Of a DNA stretch of 64,000 nucleotides, positions 22,364 to 33,213 are shown piece by piece. The notes beneath the pieces were generated by a model. It did no database searches. It was not told the DNA's origin and saw only the letters and a program-made list of their open reading frames with translations. The DNA is from Laccaria trichodermophora (taxonomy: Eukaryota; Basidiomycota; Agaricomycetes; Agaricales; Hydnangiaceae), in NCBI GenBank assembly GCA_018417955.1, contig JACTVC010000009.1, positions 744,001 to 808,000 of the forward strand, written 5' to 3'. The position numbers and the translations under genes were made by a program. Numbering within the stretch: position 1 is the first letter of the stretch; every line of letters begins with the position of its first letter.

Positions 22364-22641
22364 ATGCAAGCCTTGAAGGTATTCAGCACTCTCTTCATTC
22401 TTTGCAGTGAGTGAATTCGACGTTTTATTCCGACGGCCCGCACTGAATAGCTCCCTTTTGCAGCCGCAGCCCTCGTCTCTGCTTCCCCTATACCTGTGTC
22501 TCCTCAGACACAGGACGTGTCGGTCAGGATATTCCTTTTTTTATTTCCAAATTCAGGTGTTAATTTTCAATTTAGGCAGATACCATCGTGGAAGTCGCTC
22601 GCGAGGCTGAGCCCGCGTGTCCTCGATTCGGCTGTTATTAA
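22364..22641 (+). CDS. Small secreted peptide precursor (53 aa) ending CPRFGCY
   Basis: Three exons, 22364-22406, 22464-22516 and 22576-22641, in phase. Intron 1 has a GTGAGT donor and TTTTGCAG acceptor; intron 2 has a weaker donor (GTGTCG) and acceptor AATTTAG. The product begins MQALKVFSTLFILCTAALVSA, a clear signal peptide, followed by SPIPVSPQTQDADTIVEV and the tail AREAEPACPRFGCY. The only mature cysteines bracket four residues (C-PRFG-C). Arg followed by Glu-Ala-Glu-Pro looks like the processing spacer of yeast alpha-factor, where a dipeptidyl aminopeptidase trims EA/EP pairs. If so, the product would be an octapeptide closed by a disulfide. No family recognised; the processing is inference. 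A different acceptor at 22554 would instead give a basic tail ending after RGSRSRG, so the transcript needs checking. Confidence 0.65.
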
Positions 22642-23071
22642 ATCCACGATCCTCTTTCGCGCCACCTTGCCTATCTCGCCGCCGTCACGACACGAGTCGC
22701 GCAATCCCAGCATTACTCGTACCCTACGCTCTCTTGCCACCCACGTCGTGCTTGATCTCTGAACCTCGTATCCTTATCACTATCGCTATTTGTTATCCTC
22801 CGCTCCCTCTTTCGCTCGCTGTCAAGTTTTGGCACACACCCGCTCCTTTTCCGGTCTCATGCCCACTGCCAGGTCTTACTGGCGTCCACGTTCTCTAGGC
22901 TTCTCCACCTCTCGCCTGTCCTTACTTACAATCAGCCCCCTGGACTACACCAGCTGTATTTTGTAGATCTCGGTCTCTTTTTGGTATCTGTATTTAGCTT
23001 CTTTGTATCCGTAGTTTTCCCCGTCATTCTTATTTTGTTCGTTTTGTAGATTTCATGTTATCGTAGCATAT
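22642..23071 (+). other. Pyrimidine-rich downstream region
   Basis: Long C/T-rich stretch between the peptide gene and the convergent F-box gene. Probably 3' untranslated sequence of the peptide transcript. No other feature seen. Confidence 0.4.
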
Positions 23072-24448
23072 TCATGGCTCGCCAATCAATGGGACGCCTA
23101 TTCTATCAACTGTATCTTCGTGTCGATTGACCCACCAAAATTCGCTATAATTATCTTTACGCAGCTCTTCCATGGTAACATGCTCGTGTAATAGGTCAGA
23201 CTTCTGTGCAAGGAGAAATCTCAAGAGGTCACCATCCAGTAAAAGACTTTTCAAAGGAGCTTCTGCCCGCCGACGGTCTGGGAGGATGCGGCAGAGGGAT
23301 ACAAAAAATTTACGAGCGTGATCGGTTTTCCTAGCCGTCACAATCAGCGTAGCCAGTTGCCCCCAGATTGTTGGCTCGGCGACCATTGCACCCTCGAAAT
23401 GCTTGACATGGAACAAGGCCGCGTAGGATAGATGTAGGTGGGTTATTGTGGGAAAGATGCCAGCGAAGGAGTTGGTGGTGTACATAAAATACGACTCGAG
23501 CGTGAGGTACTTTAGCACAGGGAACTTATTCCCAGCGAGCATCTGAGGGGCTTCGAAAAGGGTTGTGTTGTCAATTGAGCAATCCAACCATAGGGACTGG
23601 AGCGAAGGTGCTGAAACCGACAGCAAAAACTTCACTGCGAAAGGCCCGTCTTCGGAAATCATGAGCGATCTCAAGGACGACATGAGGAAGGTAGGAGCAG
23701 TCAGGTGAAGAGGCCACTGCGATGAGTGGATCGGTCCGCGAATGGAAAGGTTGGATAGCGCAGGGAGAGCTGTGAATATCTGCGTTAACTGCTCATATTC
23801 GATGGGTTCAGCATTATGGAGCCTATGGAGATGAAGGGTCTCAAGGTTGGCCAAGGGAAAACAGTGCATCGTCTCCGTCTCCAAAAACCTCAACCGTGGT
23901 GCCCCGCCAGATAAGATGCAACTAGCAGCAGCAGTGGTATCTGCAAAGGGTTGACTAACACAACCCGCATTAATGCGTAGGCGTTCCAAGAGCGGCGCGG
24001 CGACGTTGTGCAAACGGGAAAGAATGAGGGATGCTGTTTCTTCGTGAAAAGTGAAAACAAGGAGAGACCGGCAACGACCAATGTGAAGCCCAATCAAGTC
24101 CCTGACGGCTTGCACAATAGCGGTGTTTTTGGACGCACTGTGGCGAACGAATCTGTCCTCTGCGTAGATATCCACCCGGATATCTAGCGGGATCCCGTCT
24201 CCAGAGCGCTGAAGATAGACGGGCACCCAACTTAGGGAGTTAGTCGAAGAAATATCGATGGTGGTCCAAAGGGCGGGGGTCGTCAGTACGACGCCGCGCC
24301 ATTGCATACATACATGGCTGAGAGCTACTTCGAAAGCTATTTTGCGTCTGAGGCGACGCGTAGGTCGGGCGTACACAAATATGGCGGCGAGGATTTCGGG
24401 AGGAAGGAACGCGATGAAGGAATCTGCAGATTGTCCGGACGACTTCAA
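23072..24448 (-). CDS. F-box protein with leucine-rich C-terminal region
   Basis: Single exon, 458 residues, ATG at 24448. Residues 12-60 (FLPPEILAAIFVYARP...VALSHVCMQWRGVVLTTPALWTTIDI) are the F-box-like start typical of Agaricomycetes: LPPEIL..IF, S.VC..WR.V....P.LW. The middle and end show irregular leucine-rich segments (LETLHLHRLHNAEP, LSNLSIRGPIHSSQWPLHL, LQSLWLDCSIDN), consistent with a substrate-binding solenoid. Expected to act as a Skp1-binding adaptor in an SCF ubiquitin ligase; the substrate is unknown. It is unlike the F-box gene at 6564 beyond the domain, so the two are not recent duplicates. Confidence 0.85.
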   Translation of the reverse strand: MKSSGQSADSFIAFLPPEILAAIFVYARPTRRLRRKIAFEVALSHVCMQWRGVVLTTPALWTTIDISSTNSLSWVPVYLQRSGDGIPLDIRVDIYAEDRFVRHSASKNTAIVQAVRDLIGLHIGRCRSLLVFTFHEETASLILSRLHNVAAPLLERLRINAGCVSQPFADTTAAASCILSGGAPRLRFLETETMHCFPLANLETLHLHRLHNAEPIEYEQLTQIFTALPALSNLSIRGPIHSSQWPLHLTAPTFLMSSLRSLMISEDGPFAVKFLLSVSAPSLQSLWLDCSIDNTTLFEAPQMLAGNKFPVLKYLTLESYFMYTTNSFAGIFPTITHLHLSYAALFHVKHFEGAMVAEPTIWGQLATLIVTARKTDHARKFFVSLCRILPDRRRAEAPLKSLLLDGDLLRFLLAQKSDLLHEHVTMEELRKDNYSEFWWVNRHEDTVDRIGVPLIGEP

Positions 24449-25184
24449 AGAATATTCTTCACCCTTTGTTGTCTGTGCGTGAAAGAACCGTAAGCAATTT
24501 CTGCAATTTAGTTGAGGTACGATGATTTACCTCCAGGCTGCCGGGGCTTGATCCATCCATCGTTCTGACTTCTGTTTGTGTGCAGAGCGTGTGTTCTTTT
24601 CTGCTATGTTTTCGGCACTTTTATAGTGCTGGACGTCACCGCAGTCGAAGTTCGCAGTAAGTATCGCAGTCCGAATGACTGCCCTCAAAGTCCTGCGGGA
24701 ACATGGCTAGAATTGAAGCTTGGAACCATAAGGTGGACGCTTTGCAGCCATCATGAGCAGTAACAACACTGTTTCGAATTTGCCAGCAAGTGTGATGACG
24801 AAAATATATTTTGGATTATACGGGACAGGCATATTTGGGATGATAGAGTATGTAGTCTAAACGAGCCGGCATAAGAAGTATACAGTTTATCCGAAGGTGG
24901 GAGGTATAAAGTTGGTCGCGGTGGGGGTACTTTTGTTCAAAGAATGGACCAGAAATGAGCGGTATGGTATATGGCGCGAAAAGAAGGTAGCCGAAAGTCG
25001 ATGGGTGTGTTTACAGCATATGATATGATAGGGGGATTAATGGGGGTTGATGATGATACACGTGGAGAGATAGCAGATTCACATAGCGGCGAAGCCCCAG
25101 CGGGGAAAAGGACCTGTAATGAAAAAGAAGGGAAAACGAACATAAATAATTTGAAAACCAGTTCACCCATAATCATAGAGGGAT
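24449..25184 (-). other. Intergenic region, nothing recognised
   Basis: F-box promoter and 3' region of the bZIP gene. Short open frames lack support. A few A/T-rich tracts only. Confidence 0.45.
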
Positions 25185-26847
25185 TTAGCATATTTGGACT
25201 TCCCATTCACCACCTTCACCGCCGGCTGCAGGCATGCTCTTCAAGGCGATCCTTACGCGGCGTGTCTTGCCAGTGCTGTCTGGTATGTTGTACTCTGATC
25301 CAAGGCCGAATGCTAGATCAGAAGATTGACCGTAATCCAAAGAGTCCATTTTTGAGGGGTTCGATGCAAACGCCATTCCAAAGTCACTGGACTCCCCGAC
25401 GCCAAAGAAAGGATCAGAGGAGGACGAAGAAAGAGATGATAGCGAACTGCTCTGCGAAGAAAACGAGGACCGGAAACCCGGTTCATAGTCGGATCCCGAC
25501 CACATACTATCCAACGAGGGCGAGGATACATCAGATTTTGTGTCGGACGAACTGTCAGGCGACGTAGCACGTGATGACGGTGATGAAGAGGGATGGATGC
25601 GGACCCTGATTTTGCCGTTGTTCGCCGGAGTTGTGTCAAATGAGATGTCAAGGCCGCCCAACTCGACAGAATCCGCAAATTCCAGTTTCCGGATTGACGA
25701 GGGCGGTGAAAATCGAGGATAGTCGTCGTCAAGATCCATTAACGAGCTGCCAGTGGTTCGTGACCAATCGTAGTCGTGGGGAAGCAAAGAACTGTAATCA
25801 AATGTCGAAGCCGAAGACGCAGGCAAGGGAGTGGGAATCGAAAAGCTTGTGGGAACCGATGAATGCATGGGCATCGACAGCAGCGTAGGAAGCGCACAGA
25901 GTAGAACCTAGACGACCATCATTATTCAAAGCGATGCAGTACAACACGGGGGGTTTCTTACCATAAGACCAAGACTAGCGCCAGATTTGAGAGGCGCTGT
26001 TGACCGGGGCGCTGATGAAAGGGGTAACGAAACCTCCGAAGCCTCCACCTTGATGGGGGGGTCACGAGGGACAGCCTTGATTGCTAACTGCGCACTAAGT
26101 TCGCGCTCCCGCTTCTCTGCAGCAGCCAACTGAGCTCGGAGCTGCTCAACTTCGGAAAGAAGGCCATTGTCAGCCGGGGGAGGGACTGCGGAAGCAATAC
26201 CTCCACTCTGAGTGAGTGCCAAAAGGCGTGCATTCTCCTGTTCAAGTTCTGCAACTCGTCTGGAAGGCAGGGGGGATAAGAAAGGAAGCTGCAGGATAGA
26301 CAGACTCTGATGTGACGTACACTTCCATGCATTCAAACTCTTCACGCTTCCGTTGCCTGCTGAGGAAGGCTGCAGCACGATTTTTGACGAGGCGAGCTTC
26401 ACGCTTGCTGAGACCAGAAACGTCTGGGGGCACAAAGTCCTTGCTGTTGATACGGTCACCAACCGCGCGCTTTTTGGTGACGCTGGGGGTTGGGCTCGCA
26501 GAGCGTTTTGCGGCAGACGGTGTGAGAGCATCCGATACGGCCGGGGACGGGCGCTGTTCTGCCGTAGGAGGGGAAAGGGGGTGAGCCTCTGGAAGGTCAA
26601 AGACCTTGTGAGTGGGGAGACACAAGAGCTCTGGATCCGAGTCAAGCGATGGTTTGACCTTGAGCATGGATTGAGGTGAATCTGTATGATGGGGTGAAGT
26701 TGAAGTAGTATAGTACGAGTAATTAAAATGCAAGTTATCGAGTGCAGGAGAAAGAACGGAATCCCACTGCTGATCAACCGGGGAAAGCAGGGGAGCATCA
26801 CAAGCGATTATCTGGGACATTGGGAGAGCGGGGAGGAGTCGCGACAT
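25185..26847 (-). CDS. bZIP transcription factor with hydrophobic segment after the zipper (ATF6/Hac1-like)
   Basis: Three exons: 26321-26847, 25962-26259 and 25185-25907; 515 residues if started at 26847 (MSRLLPALP). An in-frame ATG at 26889 would add 14 residues but has a poorer context. Basic region and zipper: SKREARLVKNRAAAFLSRQRKREEFECMEV joined over intron 1 to RVAELEQENARLLALTQ. Intron 1 cuts between basic region and zipper. A second coiled stretch (LLSEVEQLRAQLAAAEKRERELSAQL) follows. At intron 2 the protein reads SGASLGLMVLLCALPTLLSMPM, a hydrophobic segment that could be a membrane anchor as in ATF6-type factors, or a buried activation helix. The last 200 residues are Ser/Asp/Pro-rich, then KTRRVRIALKSMP. 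A role in the unfolded-protein response is plausible but inferred. Confidence 0.85.
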
Positions 26848-27068
26848 CTTGGTCAAGAAAATTGAAGAAAAGGAAGTATCCAAATTCATTCAAATCAACT
26901 TTGCAGGGCTGTTATGATTCAAGCATACTCCAACAACCCACAACACACACTACAACTTTCCCAAGACGGGCATCAAACATAAAGCTTTAAAGTGTCTATG
27001 AAAATGTTCAACTCTATAGGGTATTGGCTAAATACAAGAAGATTTCAAGAATGTGAGAAAAAGAGCCC

Positions 27069-27820
27069 TCAAAGTATCAAAAGAGCAAGGAGGAGGGGGG
27101 CAACAGCTGATCCACCCCACCGTATGGCCTGTGTGGCAGACGAGGAGTGGGTTTGGGTTGCCCGCGTTGTTGTCTGAGTTTGAGAGCGCGCAGTAGAAGT
27201 GGAAGTTTTGGCAGTTCCATTCAGACGAATCGCGTTCCGCTGGAGAGTACAATCAAGTGGCCATTCCTGTCCATTGAAAAAAATCAGAGTACCTGAAAAC
27301 CTTGAAGGGTTTGATAGGAACTTTCGTTAACATTGATGCCACCGACCCCTCCAAGAGCGCAAGTATTGTAATCGAAGAACCAGATCGTCGTGTTGGGGTC
27401 GGTCACCGTAACGGGGAGATTTGTGATAGCGGTGCCATTTCCTGCGTCTCGGAAACTCGAGTCGAAGCCGTTGGTAGTACCGTCAGTCTCGTGAATAGGT
27501 ATGCAAGGGGAGGCAAAGCTTGATTGCGTGACGGTGTGGTTGCCTTGCGTGACTAGATCAAGCGCGTCAAAATCGCAGAAGATGGTGAAGCGAGGCAAGA
27601 GCTCACAATTGAAAAAGACAGTATCGCCCTGGTTCGCGACAACACTTTCTGGGCTGAAAACTAGGCCAGGGTTGCTAGTGGTATTTCCACCAACGGTGAT
27701 GACTACAGTTTTAGAGAAGGTGACGCCAAATAGCACTGACAACTGCAGTTGATATGTGAGTTGATGGATTTTTCAAAGAAACGCGGGACCTACCACCGTG
27801 AATAATGCGACGAGATGCAT
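27069..27820 (-). CDS. Secreted GPI-anchored cupredoxin-like protein
   Basis: Four exons: 27794-27820, 27607-27742, 27293-27552 and 27069-27239; 197 residues. The first exon plus start of the second encode a signal peptide (MHLVALFTVLSVLFGVTFS). The body matches fungal extracellular cupredoxins: VVITVGGN...LVFSPESVVANQGDTVFFNF, then GNHTVTQSSFASPCIP. Intron 2 lies exactly between FFN and FTQGNHT; unspliced, it would insert 18 codons, which explains the longer open frame. The C-terminal part normally holds Cys/His/Met copper ligands, but here reads WFFDYNTCALGGVGGINVN with no His or Met, so copper binding is doubtful. The end is Ser/Thr-rich and closes with a hydrophobic GPI signal (AVAPLLLALLIL). 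Probably cell-wall located. Confidence 0.85.
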
Positions 27821-28393
27821 CGTTAGGGTCAGTGAGGGTGTGGGTTCACAGGGAAGGGGGAGAACAGGACTTGAAGGAATTTGTTTAACTTGCTGATGGA
27901 AGCCATCTGGAAGGCAACGAGAACGTAATAAACGCTATCTGAAGCCCCGAAGCTGGTGTGAGCAGGCTGCCACAGAGCTGGCAGACGTGTAAAAAGCTCC
28001 TGTAAAGTAATCAACTATCGTTGACACACGTTCCTGAAGATAGATGGGCTTATCTACTTACGACAGTTTGCTATGATTCTTCCATCTTGACGCTGTCCCT
28101 GCGCTAGGTATGGATGTGGTCGAGACCGAGAGACCAGGCGAGAGACCGTTATCAGCAAGTTATCAGGAGAATCAGGATTGAGTATTCCGAATCCACGGAG
28201 GTTGTTGTGCCTAGATTTATGGAATACCGAAATTTGGAAAACCGGTTTTATGGAATGAGCAAGCACATGATGTCCAGTATACTTAGTTCCGTCAACGAGT
28301 CATCCTTTTCGTCCATGCCCTCTTCAATACCCGATCTTTGCCCTACTGGAAACCCCCAGTAGCCCGACCCCAAAGTACTACCCTCATAACAGA
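27821..28393 (+). other. Divergent promoter region, nothing else recognised
   Basis: Lies between the cupredoxin and arrestin starts. A few short open frames exist on both strands but none has splice or protein support. Confidence 0.45.
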
Positions 28394-31126
28394 ATGCCGG
28401 AGAAAAATACTCCCAACAAGAATTGTCTCTCTATCAGGCTCTCCGAGTCTGCCGTTTTTCTCAGAACAGACGCTGCAACTGGTCGACGCCGAAATGTTGA
28501 CGCCCCGCGCACATCCATGCTTCGCGGCCTCCTTACGCTAGAGTTGGTTAAACCAACAAAGATAACGAGTATCGATATCGAACTCCAAGCGACTACCTCT
28601 ACTGCTTGGCCAGAAGGTATGCATTCACCTTGTGCTTTGTTGCTGCCTTTACCTATAGCTTTATCCAGGCATTGGCGCACGCCGCGTTGAGGTTACGGAA
28701 CAACATCGTGTCTTCCATGCTTCGACCGTTTATTTTTGTGCTGGTAAGACACAATCACGACGGACGGCCTCTATCGGTCCGGGCGTTACTTTGTCCAATG
28801 AAGAATTTGAAGAACATGACTGGGACGACCCACTTTCATACACCCCTCGTGGTAACGAGACGGTGGTCCCAGCCGACGCTCATGATAACGGAGGGTCAAG
28901 CTGGACAGCACAAGGATCACAGCAGTATACTCTCCCTACTCATTACCTTTACCGTCCCAATCGTTCTCCAACTCCACCGCCGGTCCAGCGAAGTCAACGG
29001 CGCGTGAGTGTTGATAGCCCTAATTATCAACGCCTTCCGGTTTCACATCATGAAGAGTATGACGCTGCCCCTATACCCCCATACTCCCCTCAGGCTGTCT
29101 TCTCGCCTGTGCCGCTTGCGTCCCCTCCCCCAATTCCTAGCGCCTCTTCCTCAAGCCACCTACCAAACCCCGATGGGAGCACAATAGTGGCAGCACAAAA
29201 TTTGGAAGAGTTTAGGAACTCTTTGCATTCCAGTCTTACTAGCCTCCGACGACAAAGTCAGTATTCTCGTAATATTTGTAAACATATCTTACCTTCTTTT
29301 TTTTGTCGGTTTACAGGCCCATCCTCGCCGATGTCGCATCAAGAACGCTCTTTGTCTCGCAGACCAAGCATGGATGATGTACCGGAACATGAAGCAGGTC
29401 CAAGCACTTCCCAAGTTCGCTCTCCGACACCGCCACAAGAGAACGGGAACCAAGCAAGAGGGAGGAGGGGGTCCCGCTTCGGGTTCTCTTCTGTATCGAA
29501 TGTGCTCATCAACGCAGTCCGCTCGAGTTCACCACAATTAAGTCCCAAGTTTCAACGTTCGCGCGAGAGGGACCGTTCTGAAGACGTGTCGAACGGCAAT
29601 AGAGGGAGGACGACGGAGAGAGCCGTCGATGGAAATGGACGAATATTAGCACATGGATCGCCAAGCACTTCCATTACCCGGTCAAGAGCAAAAGAATCGA
29701 AAGAGCGGGGCTTGTCGATCGGAAATCTTTTTGGAAAAGCAACGGACGAGAAGGCCAAAGACACTGTGAACGGTTGGAAGGAGTTCAAGAAAGGTTTTTC
29801 TTTACCGTATGAGAACAATGACCCCACTTCTCACATCTCATTTAGGGACATATACCTACCCAATATCATTTCCGATTCCTGGTAACGCTCCACCTACGAT
29901 GCAATGCGATTATGGATCCGTTGTTTGGAGGTTGCGGGCGACAGCACACCGTCCTGGTACTTTCAAGTCCAAGCTCACCGCCAGCAGGGAGGTCATCATG
30001 ATTGCATGCCCTATGGAAGAAGACACGGAAGACACGGAGAACATCGTTGTGGAACGGCACTGGGATCAACAGTTGCAGTACCTTATCTCCATATCTGGGC
30101 GAAGTTTCTACATCGGGGGCACCGTACCGGTGACGTTTACTCTGATGCCGCTTGCCAAGGTCAAGATTCATCGAATCTCAGTCTACATTGAAGGTGTGAG
30201 ATTATTTATTGGTTTGATTTTACAATACCTTTACACAACTTTTTCGTATTTTCAGAAAGAGTCGATTACTATACCAACATGAGACGCATTGCGCGTTCTG
30301 ACCCTGTGACCCGGGTGGAACTTCTTTCTATCAAAGGAGAGGGCAAGGGGGCGGACCCAATCCTGCCTTTAGAGTCTGACGAAGTGGAGGCATTTCGAAA
30401 ATCACCCTTGTTTGCGGTCCTTGATCCTCAAACTGATATTTCTGAGGTGGCATCCAGTCTAATGGGCCCAGGACCTTGGACGTTCCATCAAGATTTGAAG
30501 TTGCCAAGCTCATGTGGTGCCATGCGGTTTACGAACCGGAATCGTCGGTCAAATATTATTATCACCCACTTGCTCAAGTGCGTCTTGAGGGTCGAACGTG
30601 GCGACGATGTCCACATGGATGGCAAAACAGGCAAGAAAAGGTTGTTCGATATTGTGGTGCAGACCCCAGTGCACATCCTCTCCGTGCGTTTTGTGCGCTT
30701 CTTTTTTAGGTGGACGCTGACCTCTTTTCGTCCTATGAGCAGTGCCGTTGTAATCCTGAATGGACTTCGCTCCCCCGCTATTCAGAAGCTCTTGATGATC
30801 CCACAACCGTCATCCCCAACTGTCCATGTCATGTACAAAGGATGAGGAGGGCTGAGCAGACCGAATATCATCCTGGCTTTCGATACAACTTGCCTGCTGC
30901 TCTCGAGAGAATGGCATCCCGCCAGTCATCGGATTCGAGTGCATCTGCAGCAGAAACACACCCAGTAAACCCTGCCCTCATGCGTACTCTGCGGCACAAC
31001 AACGCCGATTCGATGCTGAATACGAACTCTCAATTCGAGAGGCTAATTTCGGGGCAAGAAACCGAGATGGGCGAAGCCCCACCTGCATACGTTTTCTCGC
31101 CAGTGTGTGTGCTTCGAGTCGCGTAG
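28394..31126 (+). CDS. Alpha-arrestin (arrestin N/C domain) trafficking adaptor
   Basis: Six exons: 28394-28616, 28669-29256, 29317-29793, 29846-30193, 30256-30683, 30710-31126; 826 residues. The N-terminal arrestin fold begins LSIRLSESAVFLR then LRGLLTLELVKPTKITSIDIELQ and WPEGIGARRVEVTEQ. It is interrupted by a long, disordered Ser/Pro-rich insert (about residues 140-430, with repeated SPTPPP and Arg-Ser segments). The fold resumes with TYTYPISFPIPGNAPPTMQC, GSVVWRLRATAHRPG and the C domain FYIGGTVPVTFTLMPLAKVKIHRISVYIEE. Such proteins recruit Rsp5-type ubiquitin ligases to permeases; PPxY-like PPAYVF occurs near the C-terminus, with PPYSP in the insert. The 26-nt gap before exon 6 (30684-30709) is unusually short for an intron; reading through it shifts the frame, so it is real or an assembly error. 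Confidence 0.85.
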
Positions 31127-31363
31127 ACTGGTCAACTGGTTGTATTTTATGTGGCATTCTATTCTCGCCGGGACTATTGTATCTATATGCCTTGTTGGTG
31201 ACTCATGTTTCGTTAGTAAATTCAATTATAGGGATACAGTGTAAGTATAATTTTGGGCATAATAATTTAATCTATGGATATATAGGACGTGACGTTATTC
31301 CCGAGCTCAATCCTCGCTGTAAAGAATAGTAAGGATTGAAGGCGAGATGAGTATAATCAATAC

Positions 31364-32034
31364 TTACTCAGGTGTTTCCCGCCGTATAAAAAGGAGATCA
31401 ATAGCTGCAGAGAAAGCTGCAAAAGCCAAGCCACCTCCAACGGCGGCCTTGGGTCCTGAATTCCGTGCGAGAATGCCTCCAGCAATAAATCCGGACGTAA
31501 CAGAGTTGTAAATGTCATTTTTGGCACGATACTAAAGGTCTCTTCATGGTCAGGCAAATCTGAGGACACAGAATGAGATCAAACGTACGCCTTCTATGAC
31601 GCATTCGATACCAGCGAACAATGCGCCAACCTTTCCGAACCCCTTGCCGCTGGTCCACATGCCCCTGCCCATCTCCCGGAATACTTGGCCAGCCTTTTGT
31701 GTTGTATTCATGCCTGCCTGCGTCCGTGCTCGTAGTAGAGGATCCTCATAGGCAAATGAGGCCGACATAAGCGAGAAGAATGCACCAATACCAAAACCTT
31801 TGCAGGAATGTAAGAAAATGCACGGGCGAGAGTTGGAGTAGGATACGCACCAGCACCACCTGCTAGGACGGTCTTCACCGCGCAGGACTCCATGGCCATA
31901 CCCGCATACCCCTCCCATTTCTTGGTTTGCTCGAGTGCTGGCCGGTCTTCCTCAGTGAGACCTGGAGGGAGAGGTTCCTGTCCCGGGCGCCATATTGGAA
32001 CTCTGCCCGGGAGGTGGTTCGTACTCGGATTCAT
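31364..32034 (-). CDS. TIM22: Mitochondrial import inner membrane translocase subunit Tim22
   Basis: Channel subunit of the TIM22 carrier-import complex. Three exons: 31851-32034, 31589-31797 and 31364-31531; 186 residues, within the usual 180-200. Landmarks: [39 protein letters not shown], then across intron 1 [61 protein letters not shown], and across intron 2 [22 protein letters not shown]. These cover the four Tim17-family helices, with the [10 protein letters not shown](L)F loop intact. The start [15 protein letters not shown] is preferred over an in-frame ATG 159 nt upstream because nothing upstream is conserved. It shares the strand with an orphan ending 178 nt upstream. Confidence 0.95.
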
Positions 32035-32211
32035 AGTCACCGGGAACTTGTGACCACAATTCACAAAGTGATCGCCAACTTTTCTTTTGTTTGCACATGC
32101 TCTTTGCGTCTTGTTTGTGCCCATCCCATTCTCAACTTTTATCCAGCTTTCAAAGTCTCTTAAAACAGAATCTAATTGCGAGTCGGCTATCATAATAGAA
32201 CTTTTAACAAG

Positions 32212-32940
32212 TTACATCATTGGGAGGACGCAGACGTGAGAAGGCCTAACACGAGCATGATCATCCTCCTTCGTCGTCGGCGCCAGCTTGATCACAGGAC
32301 TGGTCAGGCTCTCCGTCAGAGTCAAGTTAGAACGTTGTCATAGGCGCTCAAAGACGTACGAGGTAGCACCGATCATCCACGCTTCATGGCGAAAAACACT
32401 CACAGCCTCCTCATCGGAATCCCTATCCGCCCTCCAAGGTCGCTTTTCTAGCAATTGCGCGAGATCACTGAATGCGCGAGCGCAACCTTGATGTGCCGAT
32501 GGATACGCAGCGGATATTTCGCGATGTGTGAATATGGCTTCGAGATACTCCCCGCTGGTGGTGGAGAAGTTGTCGATGTGCGATCGGATAGCCTGCAGGT
32601 ACCCGCATCCGTGCCAATGAAACATTTCTTCGGCTGCTTGATGGGTGCTTAAGCTTGAATTGGAGGATCCGGGCCCTCCGTCCGGCTTGAACCACCAGTA
32701 TCCGTTACTATGTGTTAGTTTCTCAGGTAAGGCAGACATACGAGGTAATTCAGATCCACGGTCATGGTATCGTCTGCCTGGTCTGACGCCAGAGTCGACT
32801 GCTTTCTCCAGTGAGATGTAAATCGCTGCCGTGATGTCTTGTCACTCATTACACTCACTTGTTTTTCTATGGATTCCAACTGCATGGCCTGCAAGAGGTG
32901 GCAGAGGTCCATGTCAAGGGGGAGATTGGCGCGATGATGC
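32212..32940 (-). CDS. Hypothetical protein, 5' gene model uncertain
   Basis: The clear part runs from about 32840 to 32345 in one frame: ITAAIYISLEKAVDSGVRPG, ELPRMSALPEKLTHSNGYWW, then a stretch ending DEEAVSVFRHEAWMIGATS. A last exon joined by GT-AG gives LTSPVIKLAPTTKEDDHARV and a stop at 32212. The likely first exon begins at 32940 (MHHRANLPLDMDLCHLL...LESIEKQ) but is in another frame. The two frames would join if about 20 nt starting at the GTGAGTG (32858) were skipped. So this is a tiny intron, a frameshift, or the start is instead at 32739. No family recognised. Confidence 0.4.
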
Positions 32941-33213
32941 ATTATGCGAAATGAAGACGGGGGGGAGTAAGGCAGATAAAAATGGTGCAAGGCCCGATAG
33001 TTGCTTCAGTTATCTAGTGCCCAGGTGACACGCGTAATTGGCAATGACCAGGGGACGGAGCCTCGAGGCTACAAGCTACAAGCCTGGAGGTTCGATATCA
33101 CACACCAACTGGCCTCATGCTAGGCGCAAGTCAACATCATGATTATCTTATTTGGAAATAAATAAGTTACTCCCCGACCAAAAATATATAGGCCATATGG
33201 GAGGCATGCTGTG

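Noticed and set aside
21637..22410. 257-codon open frame on the plus strand
   Set aside because: It overlaps the TATA box, start and first intron of the secreted-peptide gene. Its translation is of mixed composition with no motif, and no splice or homology support is visible.
32465..32739. Alternative frame with many Arg residues (MVQAGRRARILQ)
   Set aside because: It lies inside the frame that gives a more protein-like sequence (NGYWWFKPDGGP...) and has no independent support.
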